Of a stretch of DNA of 64,000 bases, positions 10,301 through 21,523 are shown piece after piece; the first letter of the stretch is position 1, and the number at the start of each line of letters is the position of its first letter. The notes under the pieces are model-generated. The model saw only the letters and a program-made list of their open reading frames with translations, was not told the origin of the DNA and searched no databases. The position numbers and the translations under genes were made by a program. This DNA is from Amborella trichopoda (taxonomy: Eukaryota > Streptophyta > Magnoliopsida > Amborellales > Amborellaceae), in NCBI RefSeq assembly GCF_000471905.2, contig NW_006499973.1, positions 1,625,875-1,689,874 of the forward strand, given 5' to 3'.

Positions 10301-13300
10301 AATTGAATTGGTAAAATCGATATGCTCCCTTTTGTCATAAACAGCTATATGCAACAACTGGAAAATACCTTCTGCTTGTACTGCATGATTTTTATTTTGT
10401 AAATTTGTAGCTCCCAAATTGTGTTTAATAAATACACCCTATTATCCTCAGCCAATTGGATCCATTTTCCTGTTTTCTACCAGTGTAGTTTATAGTGCAA
10501 CAATCTGCAGTTCACAGGAATCAGGTTGGATCTGTAAATGGGACCATGATACCCAGATATTCCTGTTCGACTTGAATATGATGTGAGGTTTTTGTGATAT
10601 TATGTATATTCTTTCTATTGAGCATAAATAAACTGTCATGTCCAGGTGTCCGTTCTCACTTCTCTTATTGGAGTTAGTGAAGTCAATTACTAATGGAGAT
10701 CTTACTGCATAACAAAATCTTGTTGGCTTCTTCAGAGTTTGTCTTTGTGGCTTACGCATGTGTTACCCGATCTAATTGACAACAAAGGGCTTAGCAGTTA
10801 TTTGAAGGTCAATTATTGTACTCTTTCTACATGGAATTTGAAAAGAGCAAGATTATAGTTCTTTACGCATCATGATCTACTCTTAGTTTTTGATTTGTCT
10901 ATAAGATCTCTTAGATCTTGCATCATTGCATCCCAAATTTAACCCTTAGATTGAGTCTATAATTCCTTTTGACTTTTGAGTATTATGTCACATGTTCCTT
11001 CCTGTATTCCTTCACAGGATATTTTATCTAAGTCTTGTGATTAGGAACATATTCAAGATTACTGATTCCATCCTTATCACTTCCAGGATTGTTTATGCCA
11101 TTCATATGCAGAACGTGAGCAAACATCTTTTAGGTTGACTGCTTCATCAAGTGAGGATGATTATTTGCACTTCTTTAATATCATCATGAACAAAAAAGGA
11201 TCCTTTAAATTTTCTAAACCATGTAACGCTACTTGGGCTGTAAGTAGGGCTGCCAATGGAACGGGCTTGAGCAGGACCTTAAATGAAATCTCGGGGCTAG
11301 GCCAGAACCTTGCCTGAATGCCTCAGTTGAGGCCCAAGCCCGCCCTGACTTAATAGCTTTCTTATTAAGTGAATTTGTAGATGAACTTAAAAACATTTTA
11401 TACTTGTCCTTTACCTCTACCTCTCTCTAGTGGATGTGGGACTAAAGAGTATCGATGGAGTGAGGTAAGACAGAGTGAAGATGGATGCCCCAACAGTTTC
11501 TAGAGATGGAGACGAGTTTCCTGGTTTTATAGAGAGAAAAAGAAATGTTGGGTCAGTGGTCTATGAGAAGAAATTTATTGGTGATTTCGGAGCTCTCGAG
11601 CTTCTAGTTTTGTGTGTCTTTAATGGTATTCTCTTTGCAAAGGGATCAGTTGTGGTTAATGGTTTGATTAGTGGGGTCGATTCCTTATTGGATTATATTC
11701 TTCTTTAGGCATGAGTTCCTTACGTTCTTGATCTCATTGTCCATTCCTCCAGGTAGCTGATCTGCTATCCGAGACACTGAGACCACCAGAAATTGTCCAA
11801 CAATGAAAATTTCATAAGGGAGAGAAAATGTGTCCCATCGCTCTCTCTCTCTCTCTCTTTCAGTTTTCTGACATGTTAAGAAGTGAAGCTCTCTCTCAAT
11901 GTTTTGACACATGCCAAGAACTCTCTCTCCCCTCGACTACTTATTGCTGAGAACTGCGTCAGCGATTTTGACACTTAATGCCATAACCCAAATTCAAATG
12001 TTCATCCAATTTTCATAGTTTTTAGTATGAAGGCAGGATTCCTCTCTCTCAAGACAACAAGGGTGTTCATACTCCAACCATAGTGAGATCTCTTCTGAGG
12101 CATGGAAAATGCTACTTTCTGGGAGACTGCAGTTCTGGTCTTTTCCTGGTGAAATAAATTCTAAATGGACTTGAGTGGGTACTTTGAATTTTGGCAGGAA
12201 ACTGCATATTTTGGCACCACTTCCATGGTTCTCACTTCAATGAGAAATTCTCAAGAGCTTATGACCAGTCTATTAAAGCACTGGAGGACTGAATTTTAGG
12301 AATGGTGCCCGATAAGAGATCGTGTCGGAGGCTGAGCCCTCTTAGAGAGAGAAGATTTTCAGTGATTTTAGGGCTTTTGCGAAGGTTTTACAAGGATGGA
12401 GCCTGGTATTTGAGTTGGAGCTCAGGTCAAGGAGTTGCAGGCTTGACAGGTTAGAGACTTAATAAGGCAAATAACCATTGACACAGTTGTTAGAGAGAAC
12501 GTGCTTGTTGAGGTTGGCTATAGCTAAAAGGGCATGAATAGGGAAAGGACCAGTGAGATTATCGTTGGAGTGATTCATGTATTTGAGCATGTCTACTCTT
12601 TAGTCCCACAGTGACTAGAGAGAGAGGGATAGAGCCAGAGCACACATATAAATGGTGGTTGAATGGGGTTTATTTATATTGATTTTACTCTTTGTTATTA
12701 TTTGTAATCATGATCCGTAGACCATTTCATAGTTTGAATGTTAGTCTTTGGATTATATATTCTATCTTTAATATGCAAAATTCATAGTCTATAGTATATG
12801 AACTCTAAAATATGGACTAGAAAATTCTAGTTCATAAACTCTAGAATATGCAGTTGAAATGAATATACTGTAGAAATTCCGGCTGGGATTCTTAAATAAT
12901 CATGTAATTTGTGTTTCAAAACAACTATGAGATTTTATAATTTGTTTAGGACGATTTCTTAAAGGGAGAGAATGCCTTTGCAAAGCATGTGAAGAGTGCA
13001 TAACGGCACATTCATGTGTGAGCAAAGGCGAGGGCGAGAGTTCTAGGTTGGTTCACATTCACTCGTTGCCTAAATTTTTGGCCTTCAGAATCATGTGGTC
13101 TCTACGGACCATCATAATATTTTAAAAAGAAAAAAGGAAAAAAAGATCTCGGAGAACTCTTCATGGAGGAAAAGGGTCAAGCAAAGGAAAACAAGATAAA
13201 CCGCTAGGGGATTGAAATGGTAGAGGAAACTTAGAAGCCAAGCTCCATAGCCACACCTTACAATAAAAAAGGAAACCTTAAGGATAGAAGTAAAAAACTA

Positions 13301-16300
13301 ACCTCACCCTACATCATAACCTATTTAAATCCATAACCCTAGCCAAAGTACAAGCTGGACCAACCATTACAAACTTTAAATCACAATCGTAAACATAAAG
13401 CAAGAAAGCAGCAAAAGGCAATCTAGTCCAAAATGCCCATAAAGATGAAACTACTGCTATAATTTCGTAGTTTGCACTTTGAATGCCATTTTCAGGCCTC
13501 TATAAGCTTTCTTTGACAAAATCGGTTTCTGCAATACCACCTATTCTGAGCTGCAAGCAAAAGTTCTGCATTATCGAAGGCATGCTGCTCAACAAAACTG
13601 CCAAGATTAATTTCCCTTGGGTAGGGATGACTCGCCCTTGAGGCTTGCTCAGCCATGATCCTCCTCCACGCTTCCTCATCAATCTGTTTTAGGTCCTTTT
13701 CTCAGATCCATGTGGTATATTATTCCGATTTACCCCTCCACTGGACTAGGTATTGGTTATATGAACAACGCCAAGTGGTGATGGTCCAAATATCCAAGAC
13801 TTCGTGAATGACTTCAGCTGCTCGCTTATGCAGCTGGGCTTCCAACTTGGATGCTCACAGGTGCTCCATGATATGCATAAAGGTCAGCAACATTGAAACA
13901 TGGGATATGTTATACCCCTCAGGGAACTTAATTTTGTAAGCGTTGTTACTTATTCTTTGTAGCACTCGAAGGAGCGGACCTTCTTGTACTTCAGTTTGAT
14001 AGGTGCTAACGAGGAAGTGCTCTTGCCACAGGTGCTCCATCATACTCATAAAGGTCAGCAACATTGGAACATGGGATATGTTATACCCCTCAGGGAACTT
14101 AATTTTGTAAGCGTTGTTGCTTATTCTTTGTAGCACTCAAAGGAGCGGATCTTCTTGTACTTTAGTTTGATAGGTGCTAACCAGGAAGTGCTCTCGCCGC
14201 AGGTGCACCATCATCAGATCTTCTTCATTATACTGTTTCTCTCGTTTGTGTTGATCAGCATCATCCCCTTATACTTGGCATGGTTCGCGTGTAGCTTCTT
14301 TCTCACTTGCCTGTGGATGTCATCAAGTTGCTCGATCGGTACCTCTGCATCATCACTAGCTTGTTCTTTATCGGGAAGGGGAGCTAGGTCAAGCACTTTG
14401 CTTCGCTGCTGACCATACACAACCTCAAAAGGGAACCTTCCTTTTGACCTTTTGACACTAATGTTGTAGGAGAACTCGGCATGGGATAGGACCTCATCTG
14501 GGCTTGTCCTCAGTAAGACTCTGAAGGACATTTTCCAGGCTTCGGTTCACCACCTCTGTTTGGGGTTCTGTTTGTGCGTAAGCACTGCTGCACTGAAGTT
14601 TGGTGCTGACCTTCCTTCACAGATTTCGCCAACAGTGACTCATGATTTTGGGGTCTCCATAGAGGGAAACAACTTCCTTGAGGAATAAATCAACCGCATG
14701 GGTTGTGTCAAGGTTATTTCTCCATGGGATGAAGCGTGCCATCATCAAAAACTGATAAACCATGACAAAGATGGACTTGCAACCTCTAACTGTGCGATGT
14801 TGTCCCATCACAAAATCCATACTAGTGTCTATCCAGGGGTTGGAAAGGATGGGCAGAGGGGTGTATAAGCTTGTGTTTTGGGACTGAACTTTGTTCAACT
14901 GGCAAGTTTGGCATCTCTCCACCAGCTGACTGGCATCTCCTTTGAGTCTAGGCCAGTAATATTTCTCTTCCATAGTTGCAATTGTCTTATCTCGAAGTGA
15001 CCCTTTTGGGATTCACAGTCTACTCCCTTTGAGAAGGAAACCATTTTGCAATACGAAGTCAGAAGTAGGAACCTTGAACGATTTATGTAGTTTAAAATTT
15101 TTCTTTTTCCAAATCGGCTAGGACACTTACATAAATCCAAAGATTACATTGAATACTCAAATAGATAAACAAGAACTCAAATTTGGATTCTCACTTGCTG
15201 TCACTCTCTTTATTTCATAACCAAAAGTTTGAACTTGGGAACAAGAAACATAAAGTGCAATAACTTGACAGAGATGCCAAAAGATTACCTCAATTGGACT
15301 TGATACACCCCACTCCGGGTCTCCTCCACTGATGACGCATGGGAACAAGGTATTTCTTAAATGTCACAAGTATGGAAAGCTTTGTTTAGAAACCCTTCAG
15401 AGGATGAGAGATGTCTTTTCTTCTCAATCTCTATGCGTGGGGTGTGACCCTCTAGAATTCTATCAATGGTTGGGACGTGCCCCTTCTTTTGTCAAAGAGA
15501 GAGAGTTTGAGCGATGAAGAGATAAAGATAGAAATAGATAAGAGAGGGTGGCATGCCACCTTGAGGGGGGAGAGAGATGTAGGTTGTGGTGTGGAGAGGG
15601 ATGGTCCCCCATAGAGATCTTTTATAGACTTGTGGTTACGGTTAGGGTTTCTAGGGTTTGCCATCCTTATGGAGATTTCATTTCGACCATTGATCAAAGA
15701 GACCTTTGGGGTGAGAAATTTTAGCCATACAATCTATAAATCAGCTATCATGATCAAATAGAAGGTGTCAGAACATTATCTCTTAGTTTCTTTAACCTAT
15801 CCGATTAATGATATAATGTAGAGAAATATAATGCACCTTCCTTTTATTTTCACTTAAATCTCTACATATTCTTCTTTTGAAAAGTTAGTTAACCTTATTA
15901 CAAAACCGTCATATTTTATTTCATTCAATTGAATGGCCCATCATGCAAGCCAACCAAAATAGAAAGAGAGGGAGAGATGTGGGGTGTGCCACCCATGGAG
16001 GCACTTGTGGAACCTACACCTTCATCAAACTATGCTATAATGGTGGGGCTCATAGAGTATAATGCCCACCATGAATTTTAATAATTTTAAAACCTATAAA
16101 ATAGTTTTTAGAAAACCATAAGCATTTGTATTTTCAATTTGAATAATTGTGTACTTGAAAATGCAGTTTAAGCTTATTTAAAATCAATTTTGAACAAATA
16201 AAATATCCAGAGAACTCGAAAATTTTTATTTTATTAATCTAAAAATCATTTATAATTAAATTAATTATTTTTAAATTAATTTAATGGGAATCGGATCCAA

Positions 16301-17314
16301 TTTCATTAAGAAAAATGCGAAAATACTGAGGTACTCCATCTCTACTAATGTTTGTGGTTGGAAGCACTTATTGCCTTCAGAATGATAGATGGATAGTCGC
16401 AAGTTTTCTTTTCCCAGAAAACCAGAAATTAGATAGCAGTTCCCTTGTGCATGCGATTCATCTCCAGCATACTTCTGAGACAGAATCTTTTATGAGCTTT
16501 TTTGCACATATAGGATCGGGGGTTATTTTTTGAAGGCTTTATTTGATGAACTCCTATGTATCATCAGCATAATTTATTTTTTATATTCAGATAAAACCAA
16601 CTGGTAATCTGCATTTTGTTTGGCCATACTCAGGTACTAGCTTCATTTGAGTGGTTATTTCAGATTGACATTAATTTTAAATAGACGATTTTGATTTGAA
16701 AAGCTCATGCCTTTCTGGAAACTCTGAAACATCTATTCAGAAGCTATCCTGTTTGTACTTTTTTACAGTAAAACATAGCGAACTGTTTTATTTGCACTCC
16801 AAATACCTTTGCACCATTATGCTGTCATTCATTTAGTGGTCTTAGTCAGGGGCCCGTTTACTTATTTTGGAAAAAGATAGAATGTCGTGCATTTGAAGCA
16901 TTCACAAGGTTGTAGTGGTGCAGTGGTAATACCAGATTTTAAATGTTTCTTTTGTGTCTAGAATTGTTAGTGGTGATTAAAATTGAGAGCTTGTAGAATA
17001 GCTGCACTAGTATTTTGATCTGTATATTGAACAATCTTTTGTTTCTCTTTTTATGCTTTATACTATAATTATTGACTTAATCACTTCTCTGCAGGTGTCG
17101 TGTTTGCAGCCAAGTCCTCCCTACCTTCTGTCATCTCAGCAACAAATTTCCAAATCACACATTTATATATGCAGATATAGATGAGTGTCCCGACATGACT
17201 CAAACTATACGTTACACTCCGACTTTTCATTTCTTTCGAGATGGTGAAAAGGTAGATGAAATGCTTGGTGCTGGAGACCAAAGGCTACATGATCGGCTGT
17301 GGCTGCACTCCTAA
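7191..17314 (+). CDS. Thioredoxin-like 3-3 protein (three coding exons)
   Basis: Small thioredoxin-fold protein, a likely thiol-disulfide redox protein. It resembles the plant family called thioredoxin-like 3-3 in Arabidopsis. Exons at 7,191-7,361, 8,632-8,657 and 17,095-17,314 join in frame across GT-AG introns to give 138 residues plus a stop, close to the family's usual length. Seen in the sequence: an N-terminal GLEGTGLNLPTN stretch typical of the family; a helix with KDIKDLLDHLK; the strand AIINYGASW; the redox site WCRVC, formed across the exon 2-3 junction; YADIDECP; the cis-proline loop RYTPTFHFF; and the conserved end DRLWLHS. No clear long transit peptide precedes the domain, so location is not decided. 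Intron 2 is 8.4 kb and full of transposon debris, yet both its splice sites and all coding frames are intact. It is the only gene here that looks functional. Confidence 0.93.
8012..8366. mobile_element. MITE-like element in intron 1
   Basis: Inverted arms of about 36 bp close a 355-bp unit. The left arm (8,012-8,047) begins GTCAACCTTATACTATTGAA, and the right arm (8,331-8,366) is its reverse complement with a few mismatches. No coding sequence lies inside, as expected for a non-autonomous DNA transposon. Target-site duplication was not resolved, so the superfamily is open. It lies in intron 1 (7,362-8,631), clear of both splice sites. Confidence 0.6.
8632..8657 (+). CDS. Thioredoxin-like 3-3, coding microexon 2 (26 nt)
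   Basis: This 26-nt exon follows TTTATGTGCAG and precedes GTATGC. It encodes AIINYGAS plus two bases of the tryptophan codon of the redox site, completed by the first base of exon 3. It is found because the strand ending in GASW is invariant in the family and both splice sites flank it exactly. Confidence 0.9.
10094..10240 (+). mobile_element. Short poly(A) retroposon with 17-bp target-site duplication
   Basis: The 17-bp string AAGATGGTATACTGCTC occurs at 10,094-10,110 and again at 10,224-10,240. It flanks a 113-bp insert that ends TTTATC followed by an A-run and G. The 3' end, with a CTTGTAACTT...GTTAATATC...TTTATCAAAAAA pattern, resembles tails of plant LINEs, and the insert's shortness fits severe 5' truncation. 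A SINE is the alternative. The perfect duplication argues for a fairly recent insertion by target-primed reverse transcription. Confidence 0.8.
11421..12626. repeat. 31-bp inverted arms enclosing 1.2 kb
   Basis: The left arm at 11,421-11,451 (CTCTCTCTAG...GGACTAAAGAGTA) is matched by the reverse complement at about 12,595-12,626 with roughly three mismatches. The arms enclose a CT microsatellite at 11,841-11,859 and the leucine-rich-repeat fragment. The layout would fit a non-autonomous element that captured gene sequence, but no target-site duplication was identified. Each arm contains an AGTCCCACA motif common in plant repeats. Confidence 0.45.
12425..12590 (-). pseudogene. Leucine-rich-repeat receptor-type gene fragment
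   Basis: Read on the minus strand, one frame shows about three consecutive plant-type leucine-rich repeats: a unit with NDNLTGPFP, one with SNNCVNGYLP, and one with LSSLQLLDLSSN. A TAA interrupts the second-third repeat boundary. These fit the LxxLxLxxNxLxGxxP consensus of receptor-like kinases or receptor-like proteins. No kinase domain, start or end is present, so this is a captured or decayed fragment inside intron 2. Confidence 0.7.
13690..15000 (-). pseudogene. Ty3/gypsy chromovirus integrase fragment, antisense in intron 2
   Basis: Minus-strand frames show an integrase: the pre-core with EKYYWPRLK and CQTCQLNK (part of the zinc-binding region), the core beginning IDTSMDFVMG (first catalytic Asp kept), then a frameshift near 14,620 before the second Asp. 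Downstream come HAEFSYNISVKRS and PFEVVYG (14,214-14,531), a hallmark of chromoviral integrases, and a C-terminal stretch with RISNNAYKIKFPEGYNISHV. Protease, reverse transcriptase and RNase H are absent. The fragment lies opposite to the host gene's direction. Lineage within chromoviruses (CRM-, Reina- or Galadriel-like) is not decided. Confidence 0.88.
13858..14210. repeat. 171-bp in-frame tandem duplication in the integrase tail
   Basis: CAGGTGCTCC starts at 13,858 and 14,029, and a diverged third start (CAGGTGCACC) is at 14,200, all spaced 171 bp. 171 is divisible by three, so the integrase C-terminal motif with NNAYKIKFPEGYN appears twice in one open frame on the minus strand (13,855-14,136). 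The copies differ at only a few bases. Confidence 0.85.
15001..17094. other. Right part of intron 2 of the thioredoxin-like gene
   Basis: No exon or recognisable element. The sequence is AT-rich with a GA-rich patch (15,490-15,600). It ends in a normal acceptor region, TTAATCACTTCTCTGCAG, at 17,094. Some of 15,000-15,350 may be unrecognised remains of the adjacent chromovirus. Confidence 0.5.
17095..17314 (+). CDS. Thioredoxin-like 3-3, coding exon 3
   Basis: The exon begins after CTTCTCTGCAG and finishes the tryptophan codon. It then encodes CRVCS, the ADIDECP strand, the RYTPTF cis-proline motif, the DGEKVDE turn and the terminal RLHDRLWLHS, ending at TAA 17,312-17,314. The frame is fully open. 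It carries 72 of the 138 residues. Confidence 0.93.
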
Positions 17315-18811
17315 TCCGCCAACGCATTTTTTTTTCTTTTTGGGGTGGGTTTGAGGTGTGGGGGAAGGGATTTTGGGGTTGGTTGCTGTGGCACAATGGC
17401 ATTCTAAGGAGATTATGTTCTAATCTATGGTTGTCAGCTTATCTCCACTGATTGCATTTATAAGTGGCCAATTGATATTTGCTTTCCTCTACGTATAGTA
17501 CTCGTCTATGTCAGTATCTTGCTCATTTCCTCCAGTGTGATTATTTTGAAGTTAAAAATAGAAACAAAAATGTGTGTATGCCTGCATGCATGCGTGCTTG
17601 TGTGTGTGTGACAAGAAAGAGTTCTGATGATGGCCATCTAAATCCCACCTCCTCCATTGACCAACGAGTACCATTTTCTCTCTTCTACCCTCTCCCCTCT
17701 GCCTTTTGCCTTCAGCTTGGTTTCTCTGTAGCATGACATAGCCAAATATAAAAAATATTAATAAATAAAAATAGAAGATTCCCTTGTAGTGTGTGTGTTT
17801 GCAAAATCATTACTTCCCATAAGAGTTTGTGCTTAAGATGGCAAATCATTACTTTCATTGTAGTGTATGTATTTAAGTTGGTTGATTTGTTGTGCTGTAT
17901 GTGTTTACTTAATCGGCCTTTATCTGTCAGTTTGGCAGAGCCCCTCATTCCTAAAGAGTTCAGTTGAATGATTGAAGGAGATCTGTTGTATCAGTAATTT
18001 TTGAACCTCTACAAAAGGTTACCTTTCACAAGCTGGAGAACACTCTGTGATGAAGTATTAAATGTCTTTAATTTGCATCTGACACGGATACCGATTATAA
18101 GACGTAAAAAGTCTATTGGGGGAATAAACCTTTGTATTACGTTGATTTATTGACATTGGATCAATGAAGAATGGTTCCGTCCACTTTGTAGTCACCTTTG
18201 TGTTAAAATGAATTGTGATGAAAATTGGATATCGTAATGGGGATGAGAAATGTTTTCTGTGTTTTTGTGCCTTACATTGTCAAACTGGCCATGTAGTAAA
18301 TCCTTTTATAGTAATACCACAGCGTGTAAGCTGCAAAACCTGCGCATATGTGACCCCCCTCAAACAAAAGGAAGAATTATTTTGAATAAAGGGAAATTAA
18401 CACAAGCAAAATGGTTAGATAGGGCTGCAGCCCTATTAAAACAAATAAAGCCTCACCTCATAACTCATCGAAAATTGCAATTCAAGCATTGGAGAACTTT
18501 TACATCATCTTGGATCTCGGCATGAACATTATCGTTGTGAAAAAAAGTTAGGGTTTCAAGCTCTAAAAGTAATATATATTGCAACAAATTATCAGGACCA
18601 TCTATTTCGCCCTAAAAATAAGTGTTCATAGATCTGCAAGATCTGTTTTTTGAGTTTCAAATATTATTGTCGGTATTGGAAATTGATTTTAGAGCTATCA
18701 TGGAGATTCTATTGTCGAAAGTGCTTTCGGGATGAGGATTTGAGATGAGGTTTGATTTTGTTTTCATAAAGCCTAAGCTTATAGAAACCTCAGCCATATA
18801 TATACATATAT
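17315..18811. other. 3' flank of the thioredoxin-like gene
   Basis: Probable 3' UTR followed by intergenic DNA. Overlapping AATAAA polyadenylation-type signals lie at 17,760-17,769, about 450 bp after the stop codon. A short GT run is at 17,600-17,610. No second gene is seen before the viral cluster begins near 18,812. Confidence 0.5.
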
Positions 18812-18962
18812 ATCAAGGGTCCAGTGTTTTCCCCTAAGTGGCTCTCCTGGCCTTGGCAGGTACTTTGCTTAGAGTTCTTTCGTCTCTGGCCTTTAACTCT
18901 CAGACCAACTTTCTTAGATGAAAATTTAGTTAAGTTTCTAAGATATTACAGTAACTTTTACT
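18812..18962 (-). repeat. Endogenous pararetrovirus leader fragment, inverted
   Basis: This matches the reverse complement of the leader between the primer-binding site and start codon at 26,880-27,025, and it lies in the same orientation as 25,970-26,120. It is fused directly to forward coding sequence at 18,963. Both sides of the join share ACTG. No coding content of its own. Confidence 0.8.
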
Positions 18963-19874
18963 GGTCAAACTCTAAGAGTAATAAACAAGGACATAGTAAT
19001 AAATGATGTTGAAAAACATATACAAACTTGGAATATTCCCAAAGTACCTATCTCAGATATTTATCAAAGGAGAACATTTAATTTAAAACTAGGATATGCA
19101 ATTAAGACAGTAGAAGAAAGTTTATCAGTAACACAACATCAGGAAGACTTCCAATTGTTATCTCGAAAAATAATAAGAAAACATAAAGAGAATAATTATA
19201 AATATTTACATATTGGATTAATCCAAATAGCAATAAAACCTTTAACCAGGTTAGGTTTAAACACTTCAGTGCTCGTATGCCTAAGAGATACGAGGCACAA
19301 TAAGTTTTCGGACTCACTCCTAGGCATGGTTGAATCCAGCCTTTGCAGTGGACCCATTTACTTTAACTGTTTTCTAAATTTTTCTATCTCATTAACAGAT
19401 CCGAATATCCTAGATATATTAACAATAAACCTTAAAACACATGGATTCCATATGACTCTTGGATATCAAAACTTAGCCATAGTATATCGTATCTATTACA
19501 AAGTCGTGAATACTCTTTGTCCTAATATTATGCAAATAGATAAGAAAGAACAAACTGTATTATTTCAAACTAATATAGAAAAATCGAATATCATTATTCC
19601 AAGAACTATTTCTTGGTCAGATATTATTTTACCCCAGTCATGGTCAATTCAAAATGACAACCAACCAAAAGAAGTACCTATGAATCATCTTCCTAATCAA
19701 ATTATTGAACATCAAAACGGTAATATAGAAATAAAATTTCAAAATAATAAACCAATAGTACAAGATGACTCAGAACTAAATAAGAAAAGAATTAGAAAAC
19801 CAATAGTTCCAGCAAGGAAATCTTGCGATACAACTCCAGAAATAATCATTCTTCCTTCATCAACACCTACATGA
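18963..19874 (+). pseudogene. Endogenous caulimovirid polyprotein, N-terminus and movement protein
   Basis: First part of a petuvirus-like polyprotein. The region from 19,155 is open for 239 codons and contains the 30K-type movement-protein core (MVESSLCSGPIYFN, ISLTDPNILDILTINL), which in the family opens plasmodesmata for cell-to-cell spread. The true N-terminus is lost at the rearrangement junction at 18,963. The frame ends at a TGA at 19,872; the inverted copy at about 24,980 stays open there. The inverted and third copies in this window confirm the order of parts. Broken and not functional. Confidence 0.85.
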
Positions 19875-20485
19875 TCTTCAGATTTACAATTACAAGGAAC
19901 AAATAAGCCGCAGATCATATAATCATACCTACTTATACATCTGAACCAGATATTGCTGACTTTCAAATATTAACCCTACAAGTCAAAGAAAACATGGAGA
20001 TAGATGAATACCTAGTAAAACCAAAAAGAAAAAAAATAAATATCGAATATATAAAAAATGATTATTTGGCTCCAGAAAACCAAGGTATTAGGGAATGGTA
20101 TCTTAAAGCGTTTCAGCCCCGATTAGTAGAATTATTTAATAAAAAATACAATAAATTTCTAAAGAAAGAAAAACAAACAAAGGGATTTTTCATATGATTA
20201 CAAGAAATCTGTACCCAATATAATATCCAAATTCCTCAATTTGACATTCAAACAATAGAAGAGAAAACATATATAAGTACAGATGGTACAAGTACTGCAA
20301 GTATTCACCCTCTTGAAAAAAGTATAGTCCTCAAAGGAGTAAAAACTCCACCACTGAAAGGTGAACCACCACAAGCCTTATACGAGATTATTGCAACACC
20401 TTATAAAGTTGTACCCAAGGAAATGACTAAAAAACATGAATTAATACTCCATATAGTGCAATAAAATAATTATACAAACCTATAT
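19875..20485 (+). pseudogene. Endogenous caulimovirid polyprotein, linker between movement and coat domains
   Basis: Continuation of the same viral frame, cut by several stops and small shifts. One open piece at 19,994-20,197 is lysine-rich with a KPKRKK string, possibly a nuclear-localisation-like patch. Stops at about 20,195 and 20,462 separate it from the coat region. The inverted arm at 24,423-24,900 is the counterpart. Confidence 0.75.
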
Positions 20486-21523
20486 ATGCAGTCCTTAGGA
20501 AAACAAGCAGAACGCATAGAAGAGTTAATTACTCATCAACCTAAAATAATAGTCCCTCCTGTTCCTAAAGCTGTTTTATTCAAACCTCCTCCGGAACTAA
20601 ATAAAACTAAATTTCATATTGGAGAAGATAACAAAACATTAATGGATCAGTTAATTTCAAAATTAACCCAATTAGATATCAAAGGAATATCCTCCCCAAC
20701 AATAAATCTTTCAGTACTTATACCAAGTATCCCAGAATCATCCGATAAAGGAAAACAGAAGATTACTGAGCATGAAACCTTAATGCTCCATGAACCTCCT
20801 GAATATGAAAATTTAAGGCTTCAAGAGGAAGAACCAACCATAGTAGATAATTTGCGAAATAGAGAACTAGCCTTTATGGATACCTCAACCAATAACCTAA
20901 ATAGAATAGCCTATGGTAAATCATGGAAACCGATTACCGCTTTACCATATTATAAAAGACTTACACCTGTTGATGTCCAATTAGAAGAAGATGCCATACA
21001 ACAGGCAGTATTCTATTCCTGTAGATCTATTGTAAATTGGACTATTGATGGTTTATCTGATTTAAAAATATTAGATGTAAATAGACATATGACTATGTTT
21101 GCATTCACCAATAAGATGACTGGTAACCCTGATCAAGAAGTTGCCAAAGCGATAGTTAACGGATTTACAGGCTGGCTAAGAGGCTGGTGGGATTTGTATG
21201 TTGATGATGAAACAAAAAATAAAATCCTAACCAACACTAAGCAATGGACAGCCAGAAATGAACATAATCAAGAAATAATCTATACAGAAAGTGATGCTGT
21301 AAATACTTTAATTTATACTATCACCTTACACTTTGTAGGTAGTACAACTTTATTAGTAGCAAGATCAGAAGATTTGCTGTCAAACCTAAGATGTCCTACA
21401 TTATCCCATTATAAGTGGTATAAAGATGTATTCATTTAAATATTATGGATAAGAGAAGACTGCCAACTTGATCATTGGAAGGAAAAGTTTATTGCTGGTC
21501 TTCCTTACTTATTTGCCGAAAAA
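20486..21523 (+). pseudogene. Endogenous caulimovirid coat-protein domain
   Basis: An open frame at 20,486-21,439 encodes the middle of the polyprotein. It has a VNGFTGWLRGWWDLY motif typical of caulimovirid coat proteins and related plant gag-like proteins. A TAA at 21,437-21,439 breaks it, but the reading continues as capsid sequence beyond (AGLPYLFAEKV near 21,500). The domain would package the viral genome. A second, inverted copy lies at 23,405-24,720. Confidence 0.85.

Larger units (their letters stand above)
8658..13689. other. Left part of intron 2 of the thioredoxin-like gene
   Basis: Five kilobases of intron DNA with no host exon seen. It contains the short retroposon at 10,094-10,240, a pair of inverted arms at 11,421 and 12,595, and the leucine-rich-repeat fragment at 12,425-12,590. 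A GGGC-rich patch at about 11,250-11,345 resembles the end of an hAT-type element (AGGGCTGCCAATGG), but no second end was found. The remainder is unremarkable AT-rich DNA. Confidence 0.6.

Noticed and set aside
11396-11443. USE-like and TATA-like elements suggesting a snRNA gene on the minus strand
   Set aside because: Downstream sequence does not resemble U1, U2, U4, U5 or U6; noted as promoter-like only.
14155-14412. 85-codon + frame opposite the integrase
   Set aside because: Antisense shadow of the minus-strand chromoviral integrase.
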